NCBI GenBank assembly: GCA_902805475.1
Contig: CADCSX010000005.1
Location: 1,189,501-1,253,500 of the forward strand
Direction: 5' to 3'
Length of the DNA: 64,000 bases
Origin: Entonaema liquescens
Lineage: Eukaryota > Ascomycota > Sordariomycetes > Xylariales > Xylariaceae
Numbering within the stretch: the first letter of the stretch is position 1; the number at the start of each line of letters is the position of its first letter. A program made the position numbers and the translations under genes. Below, in pieces: positions 10,420 through 21,000 of the stretch. The notes under the pieces were generated by a model. It was not told where the DNA came from and did no database searches. It saw only the letters and a program-made list of their open reading frames with translations.

Positions 10420-11133
10420 TTTTAAGACGACCGCTGCAAACGTAGGAACAATATAAGGGGCTAAGCCTCTTGTGCTTAACTTATACGTGTTGAAACAACG
10501 TTGCCTTCCTTTTCGATAGGGTTGTTGGGTCCTGATGGCTTGACTATGCTGAACATGAGGTGAAGCCCCGGTGGCTTGTAATTTTGAGGCATTGTTGCGT
10601 TCTTGCATGAAGAAGTATTTATCAAATAGCTAGATACTTAAATATACATACATGTATATACTAGGTCATAATTCCTCCTTGAAAGTTTCACTTTGATTCA
10701 AGATTATATATTCGTATATTGATTAACCAAAGAGTGAAATGCAATTGGATTGAGTAAATTAGCTGAATATCTTAACTTAGAACAGGGTCTTTCTAAGACC
10801 TATCAATGAATATGTTATTGAATAAGATAACTCTTTGTGAAGTACCATGTGACAGCACTATAAAGTTTAAAGTTATTTGGCTTTAGTTTACTGCGATGGA
10901 ACGTTGAAGTACTCTAAGTTACAGTTGTATCTTTAGATAGATAGGTAAATTTTAGCCTCCATCCAGCCCTATTAAGGGATCTAGGTAGCACTGGACATCC
11001 TTATGATATGATTGGCTAGAAAAGCTTAACGTGAAATACGCGTTACACGACAGTGTTTAAGCAGGTGTGTAGCCCCTCTATGGAATGACAAACCCCCACA
11101 TAGCCCCACGATTGGGGTTCACCTAGAAGCTTC
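10420..11133. other. Intergenic region left of the MITE
   Basis: No gene or strong signal was recognised. The sequence is moderately AT-rich. It ends at the MITE that begins at 11134. Confidence 0.4.
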
Positions 11134-11404
11134 TACGAAGGTTGGGGCCAAAAGTCTTGCACATGCCTGAGTTCTTGGCATCCTATTTCAACGTCCGCAA
11201 TATCTGTCACACTGTACATGCGCTATACTTAATAGGGAATTTAATAGTGGCCCAGACGCTAAGCTCAGGCGATCTATCACTATATTACAGGGACACCATC
11301 CACTATAACTTAAATAATACCGTACAATCTCTTTGCAATTCATACGTAGCTTACCTAAGCCAAAAAAGCTCAGATGTGCAAGACTTTTGGCCCCAACCTT
11401 CGTA
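11134..11404. mobile_element. 271-bp MITE with perfect 31-bp terminal inverted repeats
   Basis: The 31 bases at 11134-11164, starting TACGAAGGTTGGGGCC, are exactly the reverse complement of 11374-11404. Inside these, similarity continues imperfectly for about 15 bp (CTGAG and GGC blocks). The terminal TA on each side can be read as a TA target-site duplication, as used by Tc1/mariner-type transposons; then the element proper is 11136-11402. No transposase frame is inside, so this is a non-autonomous MITE. It sits 285 bp upstream of the Cyp40 start codon and so may carry or disrupt promoter elements. The TIRs are seen directly; superfamily assignment is inference from the TA ends. Confidence 0.85.
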
Positions 11405-11688
11405 CTGCACGAAAAGCTTCATCTTCCAACTGTTTCGGGCTGGAATAAGTGCAAGTGCGCTCGCTGCATTCCAATTGCACCTGCAGCTGCAAACAGTTTT
11501 CACACCAGTTACTCTTTCCTCAATTTCCTTTTTTTTTTTTTTTTATCTACCTAGCAAACCTTGGGCAATCAAAAGCTTTAATCTCCAATCTTTACCTCTT
11601 CATAAATTCCCGTACCGTCTCTCTACCCCACCACCACCTCATTACCGTCAGCAACACAGCCGTTTGCACAAACCCGTAAACCGCAAAA
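11405..11688 (+). promoter_or_regulatory. Cyp40 proximal promoter and 5' leader
   Basis: The 284 bp between the MITE and the Cyp40 ATG contain a 16-nt T tract at 11529-11544 and a C/A-rich leader just before the start codon. Pyrimidine tracts like this are usual near fungal transcription starts. No TATA box is evident. Confidence 0.45.
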
Positions 11689-12882
11689 ATGGCGACCTCA
11701 GAAGAGTCCAAGAAGCGTAGCTACGTCTTCTTCGACATTAGCATTGGCAACAAACCTGCCGGTCGTGTCACCTTCGAGCTGTACAACGATATTGTGCCTA
11801 AGACGGCCGAGAACTTCCGCGCGCTATGCACCGGCGAGAAAGGTCTCGGAAAGTCAGGCAAGCCTCTTCACTACAAGGGCAGCGCGTTTCACCGCGTCAT
11901 TAAGCAGTTCATGATCCAAGGTGGTGACTTTACTGCTGGTGACGGAACCGGTGGTGAGAGCATCTACGGCGAAAAGTTCGAAGACGAGAATTTCGAGCTA
12001 AAGCACGAACGCCCATTCCTACTTAGCATGGCTAATGCTGGACCTGGTAAGTGTTATGATAGACTGCCCATGTAGATCTTGCTTTAGCATATTCTAGGCT
12101 TACAATTACTCTTCCATATAGGCACCAATGGCTCTCAATTCTTCGTTACAACCGTCCCCACGCCCCACCTCGACGGCAAGCACGTCGTCTTTGGTGAAGT
12201 CAAGACAGGAAAGTCCGTAGTGAGACAGATTGAGAACCTACGTACCAACAACGACAAGCCTACGAAGGATGCCGTAATTACCGACTGTGGCGAACTCTCC
12301 GGCGCTGCCGCACTGACATCCGACGTTAAGGCCCCGGATGCCTACGGCGACCAGTACGAGGACTTCCCTGAAGACGAGGCCGAACAACCGATCCCTGCAT
12401 CGCGTGTGCTCCAGATTGCATCCGACTGCAAGGATTTCGGAAACAAGGCCTTCAAGGCCGGCGATGTGCTCGGTGGCCTTGAGAAGTACCAGAAGGGTCT
12501 GCGGTACATTAACGAGGAACCAGAGATCAAGGATGAAGAGAAGGATCTGAAGCAGAAACTCGATGCTCTGCGCTTCACACTTAACTGCAATTCAGCACTG
12601 CTTAACCTTAAGCTCGAGGCCTGGGACGAAGCCCAGCGCACCGCCGAGGCTGCCCTCGCCGTCTCTGGTGTTTCCGACGCAGAACGTGCTAAGGCGCTAT
12701 ACCGCCAGGGTCTTGCGCTCGTCAAGTTAAAGGATGAGGATGCTGCCCTCGCGGCTCTCGAGCAGGCTAAGAAACTAGTCCCCAACGACGCCGCCATTAC
12801 TAAGGAACTCGAGACGGTTAAAAAGCAGGCTGCAGCACGTCTGGCCAAGGAGAAAGCCGCGTATAAGAAGTTCTTCTCGTGA
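11689..12882 (+). CDS. CPR6: Cyclophilin-40 peptidyl-prolyl isomerase (Hsp90 co-chaperone)
   Basis: Two exons, 11689-12046 and 12122-12882, with intron donor GTAAGT and acceptor ATAG, encode 372 residues, the usual Cyp40 length. Residues ~10-175 are the cyclophilin domain: FHRVIKQFMIQGGDF at 67-81 with the catalytic Arg69, then GTNGSQFFVTT across the splice and HLDGKHVVFGEV. Residues ~205-345 are TPR repeats (FGNKAFKAGD, CNSALLNLKLEAWDEA, AKALYRQGLALVKL) that bind the Hsp90 C-terminus. The C-terminus is Lys-rich. The enzyme speeds prolyl cis-trans isomerisation and serves Hsp90 client folding in the cytosol. Its upstream region carries a MITE. Family and domain order are certain from the sequence; the ortholog name CPR6 follows from that architecture. 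Confidence 0.96.
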
Positions 12883-14248
12883 TATAGCTAGTTGTTTCTT
12901 ATGATAAGCACATCGCGATGGGGGTTGCAATTTGCGAGGCTTTAAGTACCCAGGCTAGATACCGTGAATAGGGGGGACAGTGGTGATATAATGTCTTTTA
13001 AAGGATACCTACTCGACGTACTTTGACGACCCAGTCCTTAGATATGATTAAAAAGAGCCAACTCGGAGCAAGGGACCAGGAGTGAGCAAAAGGGAAAGAA
13101 AAACATAAAAATAATTAATGATCTGAAGGCATAAAGGAGAAGGGGAGTTAGCCAGGTGGTCCGGTTGAACATTTGTCTCTCTTCCCGCCCTTTGGAGTCT
13201 GAACGGCCATAGACTAAGGTGCATGGTCGTTGTTTACTACCGATTTTCCGTATATGGTGGGAGGAAATGCATACACGCATATAGGGGGTTATATTTCCGA
13301 TTCGGAAAGGAGAGGAAGGGTAGGACACAGGTAGTTATGAACTGCGGAACCTAAATGAAAAATTATCGCAATCCAAAATACGTGTTTGAGAAGCACCCTA
13401 GGTTCCGACTCGTTACCTATTCATTAATCTTCAAGGTGAATCAATAGGCCTCGTATTAAAAGGGTTACAATAGTCCGGAATAACATTCGGTATATCGTGT
13501 AGGTATCTGTGTATATATCTCTGTACTAGCCAAGAGAGCTATTCACTAGAAGTACCTAAAGTAAACAACCCCTTACCTCCTTTTCCAAACCTATCTCTTC
13601 TCATTTATATATCATCAGCGTGCTTTACGATAGTAATCATCTCCCCACCTTAACTGATACAATAGGTACACATAGACTTGGTACAACACCTAGATTATGA
13701 TCAGTTACGATGCGGATATACGGGCAATCAAATGCTCTTTGCTTGCTCTGCTTCTCTTATGTAAAATAACACCTATGTAAATGTAATATAAAAACAACAA
13801 AGTGAATTCGGGGGGGTTCTTAAAAAAAACCCTAACCCCCCCCCTCTTCCGATCAAGAATAAGCCTCTCCCGAAAAGTCTTTTTTCTTCTACCAAGCCTA
13901 CCAAGCCCGCTTGAAAATGCAGAATCAGAACTCTTTTCCTACGAGGAGCCGAGGGAATATAAAAACGTCCAAGTCCGAAACAAACCCATAGTAGGTATTC
14001 TTCGTGATGGAGCTGCCCTTCAGAGCTCTCTAAATTTTTTTTTTCTAGTCAAAAGAAAAGTCCGTTGTAGTAGGGCGGCGATACTTCTCAGCTAGTTTCC
14101 TTCATCTCAATCCCAACCTGTCGGCTAGCCCCTTCGCTCCTGGAGGGGATGGTCGCTTTGCCAACCGGGTTCGAGAACGCTCCAGCCCATCTTGCATTCG
14201 GTCTCGTAACTTGGCGTATGGGTATCGTTTTGCGGAATTAAGACATAA
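12883..14248. other. Intergenic region between convergent genes
   Basis: It lies between the 3' ends of the Cyp40 and RasGAP genes. At 13810-13844 a G7-TT run and an AA-C9 run form an inverted repeat with a short loop, containing one CCCTAA hexamer. Open frames at 13038-13328 (minus) and 13802-14095 (plus) have no recognisable features. Confidence 0.45.
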
Positions 14249-17200
14249 CTAGTGTCTTGAGCTCACGTCGTTCTGCCAGGATTCCGAGAAGGTGCTAAGA
14301 ATGCCCTTACTAGCTTTCTCCTCCTTATCTCTATTCTTCTCCAGTGTTGTCGACGATCCGCCTAGCTCTCTTTCTCTTTCTCTTTCCCTCTCCTTCTCTT
14401 TCTTTTTTTCCTTATCCCTTTTGCCGCTTATTAGGCTGTGCAGAAAACCGCGAGGATTCTTTGCTTGCTTCGCCCGTATCGTATTTGAAGTTGGCATCTC
14501 TATATTATCGGACATGTGACGAAGAGCTTTAGTTTCTCTCCCAAAGCCCCGGAACGCCGAGCGGTCGCTGCCATCTGGCTCGCTCCCAGACGAACCTGGA
14601 GGACGGTACGGGTCATTATCGAACCATGGTGTCGAATTTCCGTATGCTACATTGACTGCATCCATCAGAGATGTCTTTTCCATACCCTCTGCAAGTTCGT
14701 CCGTAGCCACCGATTCATTCTCGGACGCGCGAAGTGCTTCGACTCTAGCGAGGCACTCATCAGAGCGTCTTTGAAGATCTAAACATATTATGTGAAATTC
14801 TGCCAGCTCGGCATCAAAATCTGCAGGATCCGTAAGTGCAGACTTGTGGCTAGACTCAAGCCAAAGCTTGACCAGGGCTGCAAAATTCCTGGGATGGTCG
14901 ATGAGGTATGGTAGAGAGGGGAAGCCTTCTCGGGATGTTGGAGACAGGCGACCTAGGATTGTGACAGGGGTGGAGTACGAGGCGGGGACGGTGAAGAGGT
15001 TACGCTCAGTCGGTATTGAACACGTCTGGTCTATGTAATCTTTGAAGGGTTGCCTGTGAATACCTAAGAATCTGTTCATAGGTTCCATCCAGCTCTCTTT
15101 CTTGCCGAACGTAGATAAAGTCGCGAGAGCCTGAAGGCCCTTCGCTATAAGCGTGAGTGTACGTTGGGCTCGACTTCGTGGATTGTCCCGTAAGAGTCCG
15201 AAGAGCTTAGGATTTAAGATCGCCGGGCATATAAAACGAAGAAACAGGAATCCTGAGACACTTGTGTAGGTGACGGTGCGAAGAAAGTCGCCGTACCGAT
15301 CTTCCGCAACAGCTCGAACATACTTGAGGATTTGTCGCAGTTCAAATGGTAGCTTTGTTGCGGAATCGGCGATACACTCCCATACCTCGGTCGTCAGTTG
15401 TACCAACAAACCCCAGTGTTGTTGCATCTCATCGCTATGATGGATCCTGCTCGGATCTACTTCGCAATCTGGGTTTAGCTCATTGATCTCGAAAATCTTG
15501 TCCGCTAGGATCTCCTCTAGGAATTCCTTTCCTAGCCGGCGCATATGGAACTCCAAAGCTTGAGTGAGCAGAGAGTTACCCCGAAAGAGGAGATTGGCCT
15601 CTCCGGCTAAAGTTTTCATATCGCGGACAAGCAGGTCTCTGTCGCCAGCCGAATTTGAGGAATCTGTCGACTTGAGTCGTCGGCTGAAGCGTAGCCTCTT
15701 CATGTTGTTTTGGCTTCCAATTCCATCGATCTCTTCTTCAACAAGAGCCATGAGCCATTCACTAGTACTTCCCGTTACCTGGTAGATATTTAAGAGCAAC
15801 TCTGCGAGCCGTCGCATAGCGGATGGTATAGCTAGGGCAATTTGGCTTGTTAGCCCGACGCTGAACTTGTGGAGAAGTTCAGACAATGGCTCATAATCCT
15901 TCGTTCCAAGGACTACCAGTTCATCATGATTAACTTTGACAAACATGCTCCCAATAGAATCTTGCTTCTCATCATAAACTTGAAACCATTGCTCATGATC
16001 CTTTGCTCGTTCCAACTTTTCCAAGGGTATATCCACCGCTCCACATATAACTTCTGTCAAATTAGTTGTTTTGGGAAGACCTAAGGATGCTTGTAGCTGA
16101 TGACTTAAACTTTCTAGATTCCCATCAAGTCGTTTTAGAATAATAGATAAATATGGTAATGTGCTAGGTAATTCGGTAAACTGAGTAAACTCTCGCCAGA
16201 ATGGGTTCTTTGTATCGGTCTGCGTCGTTGTGCGGGATCGAATTTCGCCATCTAATATTACCTCGGCCAGGTAATTGCCGGTCAAAGGATCTCGCTCTTT
16301 AGAATGGCGGTCATGATGCTCTGGGCCCGGAGTCGCTTTTCTTATTTTCGCTTCGGTAACCCGGATCTGAACGGTTTTCTCTAAGCGGAATAACTGTCCT
16401 TCGAATTCTTTCTCGAAATCTCGTATCTCAATCACCTGTTCTGTGGATGCATCGAGGCCGTATAGATCAGGTACAGCAAACGCCCGTAGGAGCACAAACC
16501 AGACCTCGAAAAGGACCCTAGAGTCTAGAGCAATATATACGGGCCGGAATATCGAAAGCTGCTTGGATGTTGATGCGTAGGTCGGGAAAATCGCAATACA
16601 GTATTCTTCGTCTAAAACAGATCTGTCCAGTTGTTGTATAGCACACCGGGAAAGCTGTGGCAGCTCAATGACCGAAAGTACTGCTACATCATTTTCTGTC
16701 ATCAGTTTGAATTCACCATTATCTTGTAGGATGCAAGACACTCTCCTCCACGACGTCGACCCTGAACGGAGATCTCGGGTAGATGGTCGTTTCACGATTG
16801 CGCGTGGTGACGTAGCGGTACCTTTGTCCCACAGCATCACCTTACCGACTTTGATGATGGCCGCATCTTTCGAAGATGAAGACGAGCCGCCTACGGCCAG
16901 AGATCCTCGCCTCTTCATTTCCGGTCGAACGGACCCGGGTGAACTAGCACTTCTACCGTTGGCGAATCTTACGGTACTGGGGCGAAGTTGTTGCCAGCAA
17001 AGAAGACTAGCAAGCCACCAGTCAAAGTCTCCGGGTGAAAGAGGTCGCAGGAAAAGTTCAACACCCATTTTATTGTTTAAAATTTCCAAACATCTCCCTT
17101 TGTCGTCCTGACCTTCAACCGGTACGACTCTGCACCCCCGAAGTTCAGTAACTAAAGGAATGGGAAACTGCCCATTCTGACCTGAGTCAAAATACAAACT

Positions 17201-18088
17201 CCCTCTATCTTCGTCGATCCAGGCTGTTCCGGGGTACCAGGGGCCGTTTGTCTCGGCCTGATACTCGATTTCGCCTTTCATGCGACCGGCTAGGTGCTTC
17301 ATTAACAGGAGGATTTTATTCGCATCGTTTGTAGGGATCGGAAGAAGTAGTGAATCGACAGACGGCGGCGGTGATACCAAAGGAGACGTAGGACGAGAAG
17401 AAACACGTTTTATTAGGCGCCGATTAGAAGACTTTTTCTCTTTATTTGATGATAGGGTGATTTTTAAATCCGGGGGCCTGGTTGGTGCGACCGACGGATA
17501 ACCAACTGACTCAAGCACGGTCGGCGGGGGACGAACTTCGACGTCTATAACTGCTTGGGAACCTGATGAAGAGAAAGACCCTACTCGATGGCGGCTATCG
17601 GTAGGAGAAGCGGTTTGCTGTCGCAGTGCTATCGCACCATCCATAGTATGCGTGCGTGGTCTGAGGACTGCTTTTTGATTTTGTGACGGCAGACTCGAGG
17701 AAGTACTATCCAAAGATTCGCCATATTCTTCGTTAAATACGACGCCCTGTCTCCTACATTCTCCGCTAGGTATAGATCTGGGTGAACTTTGCTGGGGTGA
17801 AGTGCTACCAGATTCCTGGGTCGTTTGTGCGATGCTGTTCGCGTCCGTGGCCTCGTCGTTCTCGCCTAGCTCAGGCGTGAGCGTCCGGATACTCTTGTCC
17901 TGCATGTTGATATTGGATTCCAAACTCGTACGCGCATCACTACTGGCCCATTCTGCACTTGGTGGAAGGGTATCACCCACGGTGGCTAGCGCCCAGTCTG
18001 CAAGGTTATCGATGTGGTGGCCGCTTAGAGAATCCCTCCCAGACTCGGGCGGTTGGGAGATACCGCGAATATGTTGTTTCGAAGGCAT
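14249..18088 (-). CDS. Ras GTPase-activating protein with PH-like and C2 domains, Bud2-type
   Basis: Intronless frame of 1279 residues. The N-terminal ~250 residues are Ser/Pro-rich. PH-like segments follow (about 266-370 and 409-545), then a C2 domain at about 566-690 (VQIRVTEAKIRKA, NYLAEVILDGE, NPFWREF). The RasGAP domain spans about 800-1060 with the arginine-finger loop LLFRGNSLLT (Arg836) and the FLFLRFICPAILNP signature near 946-959. The last ~70 residues are basic with a KERERERERE tract, encoded by a (CTTTCT)-like repeat at about 14368-14405. C2-RasGAP order matches fungal Bud2/Cla2, the GAP for the Rsr1 polarity GTPase at the cortex; IRA-type neurofibromins are much longer. GAP activity is well supported; the Rsr1-type target is inference. 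Confidence 0.9.
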   Translation of the reverse strand: MPSKQHIRGISQPPESGRDSLSGHHIDNLADWALATVGDTLPPSAEWASSDARTSLESNINMQDKSIRTLTPELGENDEATDANSIAQTTQESGSTSPQQSSPRSIPSGECRRQGVVFNEEYGESLDSTSSSLPSQNQKAVLRPRTHTMDGAIALRQQTASPTDSRHRVGSFSSSGSQAVIDVEVRPPPTVLESVGYPSVAPTRPPDLKITLSSNKEKKSSNRRLIKRVSSRPTSPLVSPPPSVDSLLLPIPTNDANKILLLMKHLAGRMKGEIEYQAETNGPWYPGTAWIDEDRGSLYFDSGQNGQFPIPLVTELRGCRVVPVEGQDDKGRCLEILNNKMGVELFLRPLSPGDFDWWLASLLCWQQLRPSTVRFANGRSASSPGSVRPEMKRRGSLAVGGSSSSSKDAAIIKVGKVMLWDKGTATSPRAIVKRPSTRDLRSGSTSWRRVSCILQDNGEFKLMTENDVAVLSVIELPQLSRCAIQQLDRSVLDEEYCIAIFPTYASTSKQLSIFRPVYIALDSRVLFEVWFVLLRAFAVPDLYGLDASTEQVIEIRDFEKEFEGQLFRLEKTVQIRVTEAKIRKATPGPEHHDRHSKERDPLTGNYLAEVILDGEIRSRTTTQTDTKNPFWREFTQFTELPSTLPYLSIILKRLDGNLESLSHQLQASLGLPKTTNLTEVICGAVDIPLEKLERAKDHEQWFQVYDEKQDSIGSMFVKVNHDELVVLGTKDYEPLSELLHKFSVGLTSQIALAIPSAMRRLAELLLNIYQVTGSTSEWLMALVEEEIDGIGSQNNMKRLRFSRRLKSTDSSNSAGDRDLLVRDMKTLAGEANLLFRGNSLLTQALEFHMRRLGKEFLEEILADKIFEINELNPDCEVDPSRIHHSDEMQQHWGLLVQLTTEVWECIADSATKLPFELRQILKYVRAVAEDRYGDFLRTVTYTSVSGFLFLRFICPAILNPKLFGLLRDNPRSRAQRTLTLIAKGLQALATLSTFGKKESWMEPMNRFLGIHRQPFKDYIDQTCSIPTERNLFTVPASYSTPVTILGRLSPTSREGFPSLPYLIDHPRNFAALVKLWLESSHKSALTDPADFDAELAEFHIICLDLQRRSDECLARVEALRASENESVATDELAEGMEKTSLMDAVNVAYGNSTPWFDNDPYRPPGSSGSEPDGSDRSAFRGFGRETKALRHMSDNIEMPTSNTIRAKQAKNPRGFLHSLISGKRDKEKKKEKERERERERELGGSSTTLEKNRDKEEKASKGILSTFSESWQNDVSSRH

Positions 18089-21000
18089 AAAGATTGAGAA
18101 ATCACAGCATTGAGCGCTGGACAGACGCCGCGCAGATGGAAAGGATTAATGTCGTGCCTTGCAGTTACATGTATTATTGTGGCAGCCATCCACCTCTTTC
18201 AACAACGGGATTACGCGAGCCTGATTTGCATGGAAATACCGTCTGTCATAAATCGGTAGCGGATGTTGTTTCGTTCACAAGCTGCCATCGGGGGATGGGC
18301 ATTCTTGATGGATAATGTGGTTTTCGAAAAGCTACAGGTATGTAGGTCGGCAGGTGGATCGGCGCATGATAAGGCAAACTACGCAAATTTGAGTCGAGTA
18401 TCTGCGACGTGGGATTTTCAACAGATTCGCTAGGTGAATGCTTTCCCTTTCCTGCAGATATTACCATAATATCGTGTGCCTGTTTTCAAGAGTTTCCCGT
18501 CCAGTGGTACCCATACGGCACGTGGAGTATTGAGCGTCAGGGATTGCAGCAGCCGGTAAGCTTTTAGAAATTGCTAGTTGAGGTGTGGGCGACAAGTCGA
18601 GTGGTTCAACGCTGGCCGTCTGCCGGGTTCGGCTCGCATTAGAGAACGGTCAGGAGGGCACAGCAGAGGGTGCTGTGTGTTGTTCTACTCGCTCGTTAGG
18701 TGGCCGGGGCTATGCAGGAAGAGTAGGCCGGCTTTGGGGTTCTATGGGTTCTATGGGTTCTATGGGCGCTGGAGGTTCCAGAGGTTCTGGATTCGCACAG
18801 CGAAGGTCGGAGTATTATCTGCAGGACCACTGCTTGTTCTGAACCATTGGGGAACGACGATTGGATCCCCGGTCCAGGTTCAGGGTCGAGAGGGTCGAGA
18901 CGGCAAGCTACCGGTCAGGTAATTTGGTGGGGAGAAGAAGTGCGACGACAAATAAGGAAGAGGTATTGCCGTTAAGGAATAGCTCTAATTAAACCACGTA
19001 GAAAATGATTGTCTCAGATGCAAATTGCGGGTAAAAAGGGCATGTTAGGTACTGTGGTGCATCGATCACTTTGTGATCTTTAGTTAGGACGGAGATAGAT
19101 TACGGAATAGAAAAAAATAAAATGGGGCGAAAAGAGGATCCGATTTGTTATTTGAGCGAAAAGGGAAGAGGTCAAAGAGGTCATAGCAGATGTTGAGATG
19201 GAAAAGTTCAATTCCAGCTTCCATGTTCCTTCCTTCGCCTGATTTACTAAAGGTGGGTGCTAGGGATGCCTGCGAGATGGGATGGGATGGGACGGGATGG
19301 GAAGGAAAGGCTCTACTGCCATACTGCTAGGTAAGTACCTAAGGTTACTGCCATTACCTGCTAGGTACCCGCTGTCATTACCGCCAATTACCTTATTAGC
19401 ATGTAGCCTACTATGTACTTAGACAAGCTTAAGAGCACAGCTAAAAAGTTAATTGCTTTCCATCTTACCAGGACCCCCAGAGACCCAAGTGCCCTAGAGT
19501 TACACTAGTTGAACCCCCCTTGTCAAAACCAGCAACGGACGCTATAATTGGTCTTATTAGTCGACCTGGTTGTCTCCAACCATCTATCACGCTATTTGAA
19601 GGTTAAGGTTAAGGTAAGAGATTTGATCTTTACTCGATTGTGACTTGTTACTATCGATTAGCAATTAGGACCAGGGGACCATAACGCCAACGGTTTTATA
19701 CCTACCTACACCAACGCCAACGAAGCAATATGGGAACTTTGGGTACAGAGTAGCATGGGTAACGGGAGAGTCTAACCGATCCCCGTTCGAACCTTCATAC
19801 CTAATCTGTAACCCGGTTGTCCCACCGATTGTTTTCGGGTCCTGATAGGTTCAGCCAAGGGGGTCAGTTCCTCCAAGTAGGCGTATACTAACTACCCTTG
19901 GATGGTGTATACGGTGTATAGGTAAGGATATGGTGGAAGCACTACTTATTTTGTTAAGCGTCCGAACACTACTCGTACATGATACCAACTATTCTCAACA
20001 GGTTATCGGAAGCAATATCATAACGAGCGCGATTATGATAGCAACCTATCTTTCGGTATATAACTAACCCTAGCTCGCGCTGGTGGAATCCGTGACGAGC
20101 TACCGGACGCCCTAGCGGTATATACCAGTTATGGCCTGAGCGTTGCCAACAGGGCAACGATAATAAACTGACACGGAGTCACGGACTGGAACGTCCTGAA
20201 AATCAATTTGATAAGCCTACGCGTGCAAATAGTAGGTGAAGCCATCCTCGTTCACGACTGGTCCATCCCGTCCGCTTACGTGCTTCAAAAGAGGATATGG
20301 GTTGCCCAGGCAGGCATAAGAACGATAAGCAAATGTCCTTTTTTCTTATTTCATCATCTTCCTCCGGCATCTGAGTGTGGGGGTCGACGGCTCTGAACGA
20401 ATCGTGTCTCAGAGTATTCCAATATCCAAACCTTTTTGTCCTAAATCATGATTCCCGAATGGACATGTGAATCCATCTCGCTTGACAATATCTTAGTCAG
20501 TAAAGCAAGGTACATGATAGTATTGGCTCCAAACGAGGCTACACAACATGACTATCAATATGAGTTACAAATCTCCCAGAGGACACGAATTGGGGAAGAG
20601 ATGCAAGCTTCTCGTTATTCATATCGGCAAGCCTATCACGGGAGCCGAAGCCTCGCGTTTGGCGTGTGACTGGATGCCACCGAATTCTCTTTGCGCCCTG
20701 AGGCGCCTACAGCCTGCCGTTTTGTGTCGCCCTATCCAGATTCCCGGATCGCCTGCGTTGGTTCCATGAAACCTCATTGCATACACATGCATATAATTCC
20801 ATATCAAAAGGCCTGCGATGTACGTACGACGAATACCCAATTGGCCTGTCTAGGTTACCCAGGCAAAATTTCAGGAACATTTACGTATGTACGGTTACAT
20901 ATCTCGTGCATATTAATATCATGCTCAATAAAAATAATAATATAAGTTTTTTGGCATCCCGACTTTTTTAATGCTTGGAGAAAGAGAGAAAAGGAGCTCG

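Noticed and set aside
11142..11720. 192-codon plus-strand frame overlapping the Cyp40 start
   Set aside because: It spans the MITE and the T tract and ends inside the Cyp40 coding region in another frame; no family features.
13825..13844. Telomere-like CCCTAACCC sequence
   Set aside because: Only one repeat unit next to a C run; not an array, so not a telomere or clear interstitial telomere.
19775..19805. tRNA B-box-like CCCCGTTCGAACC
   Set aside because: No matching A box, acceptor stem or anticodon arm could be folded around it.
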